In this document: piece by piece, positions 43,119-51,914 of the stretch
How the letters are laid out: every line of letters starts with the position of its first letter
Position numbering within the stretch: the first letter of the stretch is position 1
From: Saccharothrix deserti
GTDB lineage: Bacteria > Actinomycetota > Actinomycetes > Mycobacteriales > Pseudonocardiaceae
Direction of reading: 5' to 3'
DNA length: 64,000 nt
Assembly: GCF_009769385.1 (NCBI RefSeq)
Contig: NZ_ML775961.1
Coordinates: forward strand, 186,001 to 250,000
Translations under genes and position numbers: made by a program
The notes under the pieces: generated by a model
Database searches by the model: none
What the model saw: the letters and a program-made list of their open reading frames with translations, nothing else
Told to the model about the DNA's origin: nothing

Positions 43119-44366
43119 GTGTCCTTCGATCTGGTCGTGGTCGGAGTCGGCTACGTAGGGCTGCCGCTGGCGGCGGCGGCTACCGCCTCGGGTATGGCGG
43201 TGGCCGGGTACGACACGAGCCCGGAGGTGGTGCGCACGCTCACCGAGGGCCGTTCGCACGTGCCGGACGTGCCGTCCACCGAGCTGCGCGCCATGCGTGC
43301 CAGGGGTTTCACCCCCACGACCGACCCGGCCGTCATCGCAGGCGCCGAGACCGTGGTGATCTGCGTGCCCACCGGTCTGGGGCCTGACGGACGACCGGAC
43401 CTGGGCGCGGTCCTGGCGGCTGCGGAGACCGTGTCCGACCACCTCCGACCGGGGACGTTGGTGGTACTGGAGTCCACCAGTTTCCCCGGCACCACCGACG
43501 AGGTGCTGCGGCCCGTCCTGGAGCGGAACGGCCTGGTGGCCGGCGAGGACTTCCCGCTGGGCTACTCACCCGAACGCATCGATCCCGGCAACCGGCGCTA
43601 CGGCATCCGCAACACGCCCAAAGTGGTCAGCGGGCATACGCCGTTGTGCGCCAAGCACTGCGCCACCTTCTACAGCCGGTTCGTCGAGTCGGTCGTGGTG
43701 GCGCGCGGCACCCGTGAGGCCGAGATGGCCAAGCTGCTGGAGAACACCTACCGGTACGTGAACATCGCTCTGGTCAACGAGATCGCGGTGTTCTGCGACC
43801 AGCTCGGGGTGGACGTCTGGGACGTGCTGCACTGCGCGGCCACCAAACCGTTCGGCTTCCAGCCGTTCACCCCCGGACCCGGCGTCGGCGGGCACTGCAT
43901 CCCCGTCGACCCCCGTTACCTGCTCGAGAAGGCTCGCCGTGAAGGCGCCCAGCTCGGCGTGGTGGAGGCCGCGCGGCGGGTCGACGCGTCGATGCCGTCC
44001 TATGTGGTCGAACGCGCGGTGCGGATGCTGAGCCGCGACGGGGTGTCCGTCGACGGCGCGCGGATCCTGCTGCTGGGCGTGTCCTACAAGGCCGATGTGC
44101 CGGACACGCGGGAGTCCGCCGCGTTTCGGATCGCCGACGAGCTGAGCGCGCTCGGCGCCACGGTGACCTACCACGATCCGGTGGCGGGTGAGGTGCCCGC
44201 GCTCGGACCGGCCGCCGCCGACCTCGACTCCGCGCTGCGCACGAGCGACGCCACCGTGCTGCTCGTCGCGCACAGCGGCTACGACCTCGGCCACCTGGCC
44301 AGGAACGCACGGCTGCTGCTCGACGTCACGGGCAGCGTGCCGGGAGAGGAGGTCATGCGCCTGTGA
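43119..44366 (+). CDS. Nucleotide sugar dehydrogenase (UDP-sugar 6-dehydrogenase family, WecC-like)
   Basis: A 415-residue enzyme that oxidises a nucleotide-bound sugar twice at C6 to the uronic acid with NAD. The N-terminal NAD site is VVGVGYVGLPLAAAA, the middle helix has EMAKLLENTYRYVNIALVNE, and the catalytic Cys is in GPGVGGHCIPVDPRYL near residue 265. The VGGHCIPVDP form is typical of the UDP-HexNAc (WecC/WbpA) branch rather than UDP-glucose dehydrogenase. GTG 43119 has GGAAAGGG upstream; a TTG at 43080 has none. No glycosyltransferase is nearby. Confidence 0.88.
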   Translation: MSFDLVVVGVGYVGLPLAAAATASGMAVAGYDTSPEVVRTLTEGRSHVPDVPSTELRAMRARGFTPTTDPAVIAGAETVVICVPTGLGPDGRPDLGAVLAAAETVSDHLRPGTLVVLESTSFPGTTDEVLRPVLERNGLVAGEDFPLGYSPERIDPGNRRYGIRNTPKVVSGHTPLCAKHCATFYSRFVESVVVARGTREAEMAKLLENTYRYVNIALVNEIAVFCDQLGVDVWDVLHCAATKPFGFQPFTPGPGVGGHCIPVDPRYLLEKARREGAQLGVVEAARRVDASMPSYVVERAVRMLSRDGVSVDGARILLLGVSYKADVPDTRESAAFRIADELSALGATVTYHDPVAGEVPALGPAAADLDSALRTSDATVLLVAHSGYDLGHLARNARLLLDVTGSVPGEEVMRL

Positions 44367-44368
44367 GA

Positions 44369-44401
44369 TTCCCCTGACCGGGGAACCGGTCTCCGGACCG
44401 G
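44369..44401 (+). terminator. Two adjacent small hairpins after the sugar dehydrogenase gene
   Basis: TTCCCC at 44369-44374 pairs with GGGGAA at 44380-44385, and CCGGTC at 44386-44391 pairs with GACCGG at 44396-44401. There is no T-run directly after them (a T5 run comes 30 bases later), so termination may be weak. Confidence 0.4.
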
Positions 44402-44455
44402 AACAGCACGCCAGGTTTCGCTGAACCAGCTTTTTCACAATGAGGAGTGTCCCGA

Positions 44456-44998
44456 ATGGTCATGTCCACGTCGGTCAAGAGCGATCGGCTCAAGAAGCGC
44501 TTCGAGAAGTGGGACGTCGACGGCAACGGCCTGATCGAGAAGTCCGACTACGAGGCCGAGGCGCACCGCATCATCAAGGCGTTCGACGAGGATCCGTCGT
44601 CGCCGCAGGCACGAGCGCTGATCGACGCCTACATCTCCATGTTCGAGTTCCTGGCGACCAAGGCCGGTGTGGGTGCGAACGGCTCGATGACCGAGGACCA
44701 GTTCCTGAGCGTGGTCGAGGCGCAGGTGTTCGCGGAAGGCGACGCCGGCTTCAACCGCGTGATCCGGCCGACGGTCGCCGCCATGGTCGGCCTGTGCGAC
44801 ATCGACGGCGACGGCGAGGTGAGCCCGTCGGAGTTCCGCAAGTGGCTTGAGGCCATCGGGGTGGACGCCTCGTCCGCCGTCGAGGCGTTCCGCACCATCG
44901 ACACCAGCGGCAACGGGACGTTGACCGTGGACGAACTGGTGGCCGCGGTGCGCGCCTACCACTTCGGCACCCTGGACGTGCCGCTCCTCGGTCACTGA
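44456..44998 (+). CDS. Calerythrin-like EF-hand calcium-binding protein
   Basis: A 180-residue protein with four EF-hand positions, close in length to calerythrin of Saccharopolyspora. Good loops are DVDGNGLIEKSD (near 20), DIDGDGEVSPSE (near 118) and DTSGNGTLTVDE (near 152); the second site is degenerate (ANGSMTEDQ region). ATG 44456 lies eight bases after GAGGAG at 44442-44447. There is no signal peptide, so it acts as a cytoplasmic calcium buffer or sensor. It is monocistronic with a terminator after it. Confidence 0.92.
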   Translation: MVMSTSVKSDRLKKRFEKWDVDGNGLIEKSDYEAEAHRIIKAFDEDPSSPQARALIDAYISMFEFLATKAGVGANGSMTEDQFLSVVEAQVFAEGDAGFNRVIRPTVAAMVGLCDIDGDGEVSPSEFRKWLEAIGVDASSAVEAFRTIDTSGNGTLTVDELVAAVRAYHFGTLDVPLLGH

Positions 44999-45010
44999 CC
45001 GGACACAGAC

Positions 45011-45044
45011 AACGGCGCCCCGGGACGATCCCCGGGGCGCCGTT
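45011..45044. terminator. Bidirectional terminator hairpin between convergent genes
   Basis: AACGGCGCCCCGGG at 45011-45024 pairs with CCCGGGGCGCCGTT at 45031-45044. The 14-base G+C stem lies between the EF-hand stop and the stop of the leftward DUF6917 gene, so it can serve both strands. A T-tract is lacking, as is common in actinomycetes. Confidence 0.75.
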
Positions 45045-45064
45045 GGCGTATTCGGTTCGGGTGC

Positions 45065-45478
45065 TCAGAGGGCCGGGACGACCGCCGGGCTGAACACGAC
45101 CCCCACGTCGGGGCGCAGGCCGAGTTCGGGGCCGGTGCGCGGGGTGGCCGTGCTGATCAGGATGTTGTAGTGGTTCGGGTAGTGGCAGGCGTCGAAGCCC
45201 AGCACGGTGCCGATCAGCTCGCCGTCGCACCACACCTCGTCGCCCCGGTCGATCACGCCCGCGTTGTCGATCTCCACGAACCCGAGGAACGCGACCCGGT
45301 CGATGCGCGCGCCCGCTGCGGTCTCGTCGTGGTCCGTGGTCACCAGCTCGTGCACCTCACCCCGGCGCACGCATCGGCTGGCGAACGGTTCCAGGCTCAT
45401 CCCGCGGTCGTCGCGGCGGTGCACCAGGACCTTCACCACCCGGCTGCCGACCGCCCGCTTCTCGCCGTCCTCCACCAT
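45065..45478 (-). CDS. DUF6917-like protein, last gene of the leftward operon
   Basis: A 137-residue protein. The strings VVKVLVHRRDDRGMSLEPFA, RRGEVHELVTTD, RVAFLGFVEIDNAGVI and GFDACHYPNHYNIL recall the DUF6917 family, which I remember as uncharacterised. Several His, Asp and Cys residues (HYPNHYN, DACH) could be a metal or catalytic site, but that is speculation. ATG 45478 shares a base with the stop of the Gfo/Idh gene (TGATG), so it is coupled to the sugar dehydrogenases and probably a real pathway component. Confidence 0.65.
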   Translation of the reverse strand: MVEDGEKRAVGSRVVKVLVHRRDDRGMSLEPFASRCVRRGEVHELVTTDHDETAAGARIDRVAFLGFVEIDNAGVIDRGDEVWCDGELIGTVLGFDACHYPNHYNILISTATPRTGPELGLRPDVGVVFSPAVVPAL

Positions 45479-46380
45479 CACGCACCCTCTCTTCGGTAAG
45501 CCTCGTCCACCAGGTCCAACGCGGCCAGGCCGCCGTCCCGCCACTTCGACCGCAACGCCACGGCGTGCGCGAAGGCGTCCAGCACGCCCGCGTACTCGTG
45601 CCACAGCGAGCCCTTGAACTCGTCGTAGCCGGCGAGCATGTCCGCCCGCAGCACGGTCCCGTCGGTCAGCCGCACCGTCACGTCCTTGGTCTCGCCGGGG
45701 TACGACCAGTCCAGCTCGACGACCGCCGGCGCGGTGCCGCGCACGCGCAGCACGGCCTGCCGGTCGATGCCCGCCGCACGCGTGATCCGCACCGATTCCA
45801 ACGTCAGCTCGCCCAGGAACAGCCGGACCAGGTCCAGCGCGTTCGGCCCGTTGTCCGCCAGGCACCCGCCGCCGGACCGCGCCGGGTCGAGGTACCAGCG
45901 GTCACGGCCGACGTGGTCCTCGATCCGCTCCAGGTAGCGCACGGTCAGCTCGGCGATCGGCGCGGCGCCGGTCAGCTTCTCGTGCAGCGCCAGCACGTTC
46001 GCGTTGTACCGGCGGTGGAACGCGGTGAACAGCGCGACATTCCACGCCCGCGCCGCCTCGGCCACCTCCAGCCCGGCCCGCAGGGTGATGGCCAGGGGCT
46101 TCTCCACGCACACCGGCAGCCCGCGCGCGATGACGTCCAACGCGACGCGTGCGTGAACGTTGTTCGGCGCGGTCACCACCACCGCGTCCAGCCCGCCCGC
46201 GTCGAGCATCGCCCGGTGCGACCGGTACGCGGGCACGTGGTGCCCGGCCAACGCCTGCTCGTCCAGATCGCACACCGCGGCCAGTTCGAAACGCGGCGAG
46301 GAGGCGATCGCGGCCAGGTAGAACCGCGAGATCACGCCCAGCCCGACCAGCCCCAGCCGGATCAGCCTCGGCCCGCTCAT
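45478..46380 (-). CDS. Gfo/Idh/MocA-family oxidoreductase (second copy)
   Basis: A 300-residue NAD(P) sugar or cyclitol dehydrogenase. The Rossmann motif is GLVGLGVISRFYLAAI, the conserved EKPLA (VCVEKPLAITL) is near residue 93, and GGGCLADNGPNALDLVRLF near 170 corresponds to the family's substrate-side helix. The usual catalytic D/GxxxH His is replaced here by Asn-Ala-Leu-Asp, so the chemistry may differ from inositol dehydrogenase. Its start overlaps the Ldh gene end (46377-46380). Confidence 0.85.
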   Translation of the reverse strand: MSGPRLIRLGLVGLGVISRFYLAAIASSPRFELAAVCDLDEQALAGHHVPAYRSHRAMLDAGGLDAVVVTAPNNVHARVALDVIARGLPVCVEKPLAITLRAGLEVAEAARAWNVALFTAFHRRYNANVLALHEKLTGAAPIAELTVRYLERIEDHVGRDRWYLDPARSGGGCLADNGPNALDLVRLFLGELTLESVRITRAAGIDRQAVLRVRGTAPAVVELDWSYPGETKDVTVRLTDGTVLRADMLAGYDEFKGSLWHEYAGVLDAFAHAVALRSKWRDGGLAALDLVDEAYRREGA

Positions 46381-47429
46381 CCGGCCGCCCGCAGCTCAGG
46401 CGCGACCGCGCGCAACTCCTCGTACAACGCCACCGGCACCGGCACGCCGTGCGCCCGCCGCCACCGCGCCCGCTCGCCCTCGTGCCACCCCGGGTACGAC
46501 ACCGGTTTGCGCGGGTCGACCGACGGCGAGCCCAGCACCGCGCCGAACAACGCCGACGCGTCCTGCGCGAACCCGGGCCGCAGGGCCGACGGCGCGAACG
46601 CCAACGCCATCACCCCGATGTCGTCGTCCCGCGACTCCGTCGACGTCGGCCCCATCGCCGCACCCGGCACCAGCGCCGCCAGCACCTCCACCAGCAGACC
46701 GAGCCCGAAACCCTTGTACGCGCCCGTTTCCGGCGCGCCACCCAGCCACAGCAGGTGCCCGTCACCCCGGTCGAACGCCGCCGGATCGGTGACCGGCGTC
46801 CCGTCGTCGGCGGCCAGCCACCCCGGCGGGATCTCCTCACCGGCCCGCGCCGCCGCCCGCACCCGACCCGTAGGCACCACCGTCGTGCTCATGTCCAGCA
46901 CGAACGGCGGCCGGTCGCCCGCCGGGCAGGCCAACGCCAACGGGTTCGTGCCCAGCATCGGCTCCCGACCACCCGGCGGCCGGGCGATGCGCTGCCCGCC
47001 GCAGTTCGACGCGATCAGCCCGACCATCCCGTGCGCCGCCGCCCGCGCCGCGTGGTACCCGGCGCACCCGATGTGCGTCGCGCCCCGCAGCGTCACCAGC
47101 CCGATCCCGTACCGCGCGGCCCGTGCGGCGGCCAGGTCCATCGCCTGGGACGCCGACCACAGTCCGAGCGCCTTGCGCGCGTCGGCCAGCACGGACGCGC
47201 CGAGGTCGGCGATCACCGCCATGTCGGCGGCCGGGCGCGTGCGGCCGGAGTCGAACAGCGGCAGGTACAGCCTGGTCAGGTTCACCAGACCGTGCGTGCT
47301 CATCCCGGTCAGGTCGCCGTGGCACAACGCCTCCGCGGCGACCGCCGCCCGGTCGGGAGGCATACCGCGCTCCCGGAAAACACCGGTGACGGTGGCAAGC
47401 AGGGTCGGATAGGGCACCAGGACGGTCAT
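46377..47429 (-). CDS. Ldh-family (malate/L-lactate dehydrogenase-type) NAD(P) oxidoreductase
   Basis: A 350-residue member of the LDH2/MDH2 family. STHGLVNLTRLYLPL near 45-60 holds the family's His, GATHIGCAGYHAARAAAHG near 115-135 a catalytic His region, and PMLGTNPLALACP near 155 the substrate loop. The family reduces 2-oxoacids or cyclic imines (for example Delta1-piperideine-2-carboxylate) with a non-Rossmann fold. Both ends overlap neighbours by four bases (ATGA), so it is firmly in the operon. The substrate is unknown. Confidence 0.87.
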   Translation of the reverse strand: MTVLVPYPTLLATVTGVFRERGMPPDRAAVAAEALCHGDLTGMSTHGLVNLTRLYLPLFDSGRTRPAADMAVIADLGASVLADARKALGLWSASQAMDLAAARAARYGIGLVTLRGATHIGCAGYHAARAAAHGMVGLIASNCGGQRIARPPGGREPMLGTNPLALACPAGDRPPFVLDMSTTVVPTGRVRAAARAGEEIPPGWLAADDGTPVTDPAAFDRGDGHLLWLGGAPETGAYKGFGLGLLVEVLAALVPGAAMGPTSTESRDDDIGVMALAFAPSALRPGFAQDASALFGAVLGSPSVDPRKPVSYPGWHEGERARWRRAHGVPVPVALYEELRAVAPELRAAG

Positions 47430-48661
47430 GATCCTCCGTTCCGCGCGAACCGCACGACGATGTCCCGCACCACGGCGGTGAACCGGTCGAGGTCGGCGAC
47501 GTCGGCGTGCTCGCCGCGCGCGTGGGCGTTGTTGGCCTCCAGCGATCCGGGGCCGAGCACGGCGGTGTGCGCGCCCGGCACGTCGGCCAGCCAGATCGCG
47601 TCACAGGTGAACGCGGGCTCGTGCGCGGGCCAGCGCGGCACCACGCCGTCCAGCAGCGGCACGTCCTGCGGTGGCAGCGCGGGCAGGCCGCGTTTGCGCC
47701 ACACCAGCCGGGTGATGGCTGCGGCGTCGACCGCGGTGCGGTGGAACGGCGGCACGCCGCGGAACCGGGCGGTGAACTCGGCCAGCCCTTCGCGCAGCGC
47801 GGCGTCCAGCGCCACGGCGAGCACCCGCGCGGACGCCGTGCTGCCGTAGGAGAGGTTCAGCAGCAGTTCACCGCGCCCGTACACGCGGTTGTGCATCCGG
47901 CCCGTGTGCAGCCCGGCCACGCACACCTGACCGTCGGACGTCCGACCGGCCAGCGCGCCCGCCAGGTGTTGGGCCAGGAACCCCAGCAGGACCGACGCGT
48001 TGTGCCCGGCGTGGGGCTGGTCGTCGATGGCGTCCTCGCCGTCGACCCGCACGCACGCCGTCATCGCGGCGGTCGACCGTGGCAGGTAGCGCAGGCCGGT
48101 GGGCTCGCAGAACACGTTCAGGAGGCCGTGGTACCCGGCCTCGACCAGCGGGCGGGTGCCGAACACGCCCATCGCGCCGCCCTCCTCGCCGGACACCGCC
48201 TGGATCATCACGCTGACGTCCCGCCCCACCGCCGGATCGGTCATCGCGGCGCGGACACCGGCCAGCAGCGCCACCGCAGGGCCCTTGGCGTCGATCGCGC
48301 CCCGGCCGTGGAACCGGACGCCGTCGAACCCGGCCGGCTCGAACGGCGCGACCGTGTCCAGGTGCACGTTGAACATCACCACCGGCTCGGTCCTGCCGAC
48401 CCGCAGCACCAGGCTCGGCTGCCGTTCCAGGAAATCCGGGTCCTCGGCGATCGCCTCGCGCACCACGGCGGGCACGTCGTGCCGCAGCACGTCCGCCTCC
48501 CGCGCCGGTCCCAGGTGCACGGTGCGCATCCCGAAACTCTCGGCGGCCTCCGCGTACGCGTGCACGGCGTCCCACAGGTGCACCGCGGCGGTCGTCTCCA
48601 ACGGGCCGGCGGTCGGCAGTTCGAGCAGCCGCAGCAGCAGATCGCGGTCCTCGCCGATCAC
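47426..48661 (-). CDS. M20-family metallo-amidohydrolase/peptidase (ArgE/DapE-like)
   Basis: A 411-residue dizinc hydrolase. VVMFNVHLDTVAPFE (first metal His and Asp), GRGAIDAKGPAVAL (bridging Asp), and AVSGEEGGAMGVFG (catalytic Glu-Glu) are in order, with a lid domain between. M20 enzymes such as ArgE and DapE remove acyl groups from amino-acid nitrogen; in this operon removal of an N-acetyl or other acyl protecting group from an amino sugar/cyclitol intermediate is an attractive idea. The GTG start at 48661 lies 13 bases after the isomerase stop. Confidence 0.87.
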   Translation of the reverse strand: MIGEDRDLLLRLLELPTAGPLETTAAVHLWDAVHAYAEAAESFGMRTVHLGPAREADVLRHDVPAVVREAIAEDPDFLERQPSLVLRVGRTEPVVMFNVHLDTVAPFEPAGFDGVRFHGRGAIDAKGPAVALLAGVRAAMTDPAVGRDVSVMIQAVSGEEGGAMGVFGTRPLVEAGYHGLLNVFCEPTGLRYLPRSTAAMTACVRVDGEDAIDDQPHAGHNASVLLGFLAQHLAGALAGRTSDGQVCVAGLHTGRMHNRVYGRGELLLNLSYGSTASARVLAVALDAALREGLAEFTARFRGVPPFHRTAVDAAAITRLVWRKRGLPALPPQDVPLLDGVVPRWPAHEPAFTCDAIWLADVPGAHTAVLGPGSLEANNAHARGEHADVADLDRFTAVVRDIVVRFARNGGS

Positions 48662-48674
48662 CGCACGCGCCCGA

Positions 48675-49523
48675 TCACCGCACCAGCCCGGCCATCGCCC
48701 GGCCGGCCGCGACGAACGCGGAAGCCGCGTCGGGCGCGAGCGCACCCGACGCGTGCGGGCGCAGCGACACGTGCGGCTCCAACGACCACGCGCCCCGGTA
48801 CCCGTTGGCGCGCAACAACTCCACGCACTCGGCCACCCGCGCCTCACCGGTGCCGGGCAGCACGAACCGGTCGCCCACGGCGTCCTTGACGTGCACGTGC
48901 TCGACGTGCGCGACCACCTCGCGCAGCAACGCGTACCCGTCGTAGCCGTGCGCGACACCGTTGCCGGTGTCGAACAGCAGCTTCAACGCCGGGTTGTCGA
49001 CCGCGTCGAGCAGGTCCAGGGCGCGCTCGGCGCTCGTGCCCGCCCAGCCGGAGCAGTTCTCGTGCAGCAGCACGACACCGGAGGCCTCGGCGAGTTCGGC
49101 GAGCATCGACACCCGCATGATCACCCGGTCGCGCCACCGCCGTTCGGACAGGCCCGCGTTCGGGTAGGACATGATCCGCACGTACCGGGTGCCCAGCGCG
49201 GCGCACCGGCGCAGCAGCACGTCCAGCTCGGCCAGGTCGTCCTCGAACCGGGTGCTGATCGGCCGGGCCCAACCGCCGATGCGCGACGCCAGGCACACCA
49301 CGCGGACGTCCCGCGCGGCCAGGTTCTTCGCCACCACCGCGAACTCGGCGTGGTCAAGGTCCGCGATCGCGCGGCCGTCCACGGTGCGCAGTTCGACGTG
49401 CGACCAGCCCAGCTCGTCGAGCACCGCCAGCTGCCCGGCCAGGTCCGACGCGGCCTCGTCGGTGATGCCCGCCAGCACCGGTCCCGGTCCGGTGACCGGG
49501 GTCGACACGGTCTCAGCGGACAT
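48675..49523 (-). CDS. Sugar phosphate isomerase/epimerase (xylose isomerase-like TIM barrel)
   Basis: A 282-residue AP-endonuclease-2-fold isomerase. Metal ligands fit LLHENCSGWAGTSAE (Glu), LLFDTGNGVAHG (Asp) and HVEHVHVKDAVGD (His and Asp), and WSLEPHVSL near the end supplies a last Glu. IolE, IolI and hydroxypyruvate isomerases share this layout, and such proteins usually pair with Gfo/Idh dehydrogenases in inositol or sugar pathways, as here. ATG 49523 overlaps the end of the first Gfo/Idh gene by 11 bases. Confidence 0.87.
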   Translation of the reverse strand: MSAETVSTPVTGPGPVLAGITDEAASDLAGQLAVLDELGWSHVELRTVDGRAIADLDHAEFAVVAKNLAARDVRVVCLASRIGGWARPISTRFEDDLAELDVLLRRCAALGTRYVRIMSYPNAGLSERRWRDRVIMRVSMLAELAEASGVVLLHENCSGWAGTSAERALDLLDAVDNPALKLLFDTGNGVAHGYDGYALLREVVAHVEHVHVKDAVGDRFVLPGTGEARVAECVELLRANGYRGAWSLEPHVSLRPHASGALAPDAASAFVAAGRAMAGLVR

Positions 49524-50550
49524 GCGCGGCCACCGGGCCGGGTGACGCCTCACCGCGTGCGGCGGGCACCACGGGCTCGGCGCAGATGTTCTTCGCCACG
49601 GACAGCAGCTGCACCACGTCCGTGGCGAACGCGAACCCGCGCGCGTGCTGGTCGCCCGCGGCGTGGAACAGCCGGTAGGCGCGGATGATCCACTCGGTGA
49701 GCGAGTCGTCCCGCAGCACCTCGTGCTCACGCCGCCCGTTGACGGTGACGGTCAGCTGCGAGTGGTCGTCGTCGTCGCTCACCGCGAAGTGGCCGACCGC
49801 GCTGCCCTTCTCGAACTCCACCGTGATCCGGCGTTCCCGCACCGGCGAGGTGAGGTCCGAGCTGATCTCGGTGCGCACCCCGCTGTTGTGCCGCAGCCCG
49901 ATCCGCGCGCCACCCATCCGGGGCACCACCACGTCACCCACGACCAGGTCGAACCCGGCCGCGTGGGTGACCCGCGCGCTGCCCGCGAGCCGCAACGCCA
50001 GGCCGACGCCGTGCGGCAGCTCCACGTCGAACGCGGTCTGGTGGCTCGGCCTGGTCAGCGATCGGCGGAAGCGCGGCTTGTTCTGCACGATCGAGATCGC
50101 CTTCGGCTCGCCGAGCGTGCCGCCGCGCACCAGCTCGGTGAGCCGCACGGTGAGCGCGCTGGTCAGCCACGGCTCCACCACCGCGATCCGCAGGCCGTAC
50201 TTGCGGCGCAGCCTGATCACCCTGGCCAGGTCGTCGGTGTCGGCGGCGAGCGGTTTCTCCGCGATCACGTTGCGGAAACCGCGTTCGGCGAGCTCGGCCA
50301 TCACCTCGGCCCGCACGGTCGGCGGCGTGCACACGTGCGCCACCGTGTCGGCCGGGTCGAGCAGGGTGGCGGCCTCGGCGAGGCTGCCCACCATCGCCAG
50401 GCCCGGTCGTTCCGCAGGCAGCCGCCGCGGGTCGCACGCCACGATCGGGCGGTCGTCGAACAGCTGCCGGACCGAGGTCCGCGCCCTGGCCAGTACCGGC
50501 AGGTGCAGGTCCGCGCCGGCCCGGCCCAGCCCCACGACGAGTGTTCGCAC
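49513..50550 (-). CDS. Gfo/Idh/MocA-family oxidoreductase (first copy)
   Basis: A 345-residue dehydrogenase: NAD site RTLVVGLGRAGADLHLP, EKPLAADTDDLARV near 115-130, then a C-terminal substrate domain (QTAFDVELPHGVGLALRLA near 190). The two Gfo proteins of this operon are clearly not duplicates. GTG 50550 is preferred; an ATG at 50592 is in frame but lacks a ribosome site. It heads the leftward operon, diverging from the aminotransferase operon across about 215 bases. Together with the isomerase and aminotransferases it suggests oxidation of a polyol or sugar hydroxyl before amination. Confidence 0.85.
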   Translation of the reverse strand: MRTLVVGLGRAGADLHLPVLARARTSVRQLFDDRPIVACDPRRLPAERPGLAMVGSLAEAATLLDPADTVAHVCTPPTVRAEVMAELAERGFRNVIAEKPLAADTDDLARVIRLRRKYGLRIAVVEPWLTSALTVRLTELVRGGTLGEPKAISIVQNKPRFRRSLTRPSHQTAFDVELPHGVGLALRLAGSARVTHAAGFDLVVGDVVVPRMGGARIGLRHNSGVRTEISSDLTSPVRERRITVEFEKGSAVGHFAVSDDDDHSQLTVTVNGRREHEVLRDDSLTEWIIRAYRLFHAAGDQHARGFAFATDVVQLLSVAKNICAEPVVPAARGEASPGPVAAHVR

Positions 50551-50644
50551 TATTGAGCCCCGTCTTGTCTCGTCCAGTCTCGAAGGCGCCATGAATTGGC
50601 GATCGCAATTGATGACCCCGACGTTGTCCTAATCACGTGGTGCT

Positions 50645-50669
50645 GTCAACTCCGTGCGGGTTAGTTGAC
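50645..50669. promoter_or_regulatory. Inverted repeat in the divergent promoter region of region D
   Basis: GTCAACT at 50645-50651 and AGTTGAC at 50663-50669 form a perfect 7-base inverted repeat with an 11-base spacer, centred between the leftward GTG 50550 and the rightward GTG 50766. A second palindromic patch, GCGATCGC within an A+T-rich stretch, lies at about 50600-50607. Both are candidate operators for joint control of the two operons; no regulator gene is adjacent. Confidence 0.45.
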
Positions 50670-50765
50670 CAGGAAGAGTGAACTCCCCGGTGGTCCACGG
50701 CTCGTCCGGTCACCTGCCATACGCTCGCACCCGGAAGCAGCGACGCGGAGGTGAGTGCGCTGGCA

Positions 50766-51914
50766 GTGCCTTTCTTCACGCAATCGGCGATATTTTCCGA
50801 TTTGTGGCCGATAACGCGACGGCACATTGTGGAAGTAGTCGAGAACGGCAAGTACTCGCACGGGCGCAAAGTCCTCGAATTGGAAAGCGCGCTGGCCGCG
50901 TACACCGGGGCCGCGCACGTGATCGGGGTGAACAACGGCACCGATGCGCTGGTGCTGCTGCTGCGGGCCTGCGGGCTGCAGCCCGGTGACGAGGTGGTGG
51001 TGCCGGCGTTCTCGTTCATCGCGTCGGCGTCGTCGGTGGTGCTCGCGGGCGGCAAGCCGGTGTTCGCCGACATCGAGCCGGACGGCTACGGCCTCGACCC
51101 CGGCGCAGTTGCCGCCGTCGCCGGGGCGCGGACCCGGTTCGTCATGCCGGTGCACCTGTTCCACCACCTCGCGGACATGACCGGCCTGGCCGAGGTCGCC
51201 CGCCGGCTGGACCTGACCGTGGTCGAGGACAGCGCCGAGGCGATCGGCATGCGCTACGACGGCGTGCACGCGGGCCTGCTCGGCGCCGGGGGAGTGCTGT
51301 CGTTCTTCCCGACCAAGACGCTCGGCGCGCTCGGTGACGCGGGTGCGGTCATCACCAACGACCCGGACATCGCGGAGACCGTGAGCGCGCTGCGCCACCA
51401 CGGGCGGTTCGGCCGCACGATCGACAACTTCCCCGGCATCGCCACCACCACCGGCGTGGTCGGGGTGAACAGCAAGATGGACGACGTCCAGGCCGCCGTG
51501 CTGCTGGCCAAGCTGGGTCGGCTGGAAGCGGACATCCACCGCCGCGCGGAGTTGGCCAAGCGGTATGCCGAGGGCCTGGCGGGCGTTCCCGGCGTGCTGA
51601 AACTGCCGTCGGTGCTGACCCGGCGGGGGAGTGTGCGCGGCGTCTTCTACGTGTACGTGGTCGAGGTGGACCGGCGTGACGAGCTGGCCGCGCACCTCGC
51701 CGAACGCGGTGTCGGCACCGAGACCTACTACCCGGTGCCGCTGCACCTCCAGCCGTGCTTCGAAGAGCTCGGGCACCGGCCCGGTGATTTCCCGAATGCG
51801 GAGGCGGCGTGCCGGCGCACGCTCGCGTTGCCGCTGTACCCGGATCTGCCGCTCGGCGACGTCGACCGCGTGTGCGACGTGATCCGCTCCTTCTACCTCG
51901 GACGGCGCACGTGA
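50766..51914 (+). CDS. DegT/DnrJ/EryC1/StrS-family PLP aminotransferase (first copy)
   Basis: About 382 residues; a sugar/cyclitol aminotransferase-type enzyme. VNNGTDALVLLLRA near 60, VVVPAFSFIASAS, VVEDSAEAIG and the PLP Lys in FFPTKTLGALGDAGAV near 182 are all typical, with VPLHLQPCFEELGH at the C-terminus. GTG 50766 is about ten bases after GGAGGTGAG; GTG 50751 would sit on the ribosome site itself. Its stop overlaps the second aminotransferase start (GTGA). It would aminate a keto sugar or keto-cyclitol made by one of the divergent dehydrogenases. Confidence 0.9.
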   Translation: MPFFTQSAIFSDLWPITRRHIVEVVENGKYSHGRKVLELESALAAYTGAAHVIGVNNGTDALVLLLRACGLQPGDEVVVPAFSFIASASSVVLAGGKPVFADIEPDGYGLDPGAVAAVAGARTRFVMPVHLFHHLADMTGLAEVARRLDLTVVEDSAEAIGMRYDGVHAGLLGAGGVLSFFPTKTLGALGDAGAVITNDPDIAETVSALRHHGRFGRTIDNFPGIATTTGVVGVNSKMDDVQAAVLLAKLGRLEADIHRRAELAKRYAEGLAGVPGVLKLPSVLTRRGSVRGVFYVYVVEVDRRDELAAHLAERGVGTETYYPVPLHLQPCFEELGHRPGDFPNAEAACRRTLALPLYPDLPLGDVDRVCDVIRSFYLGRRT

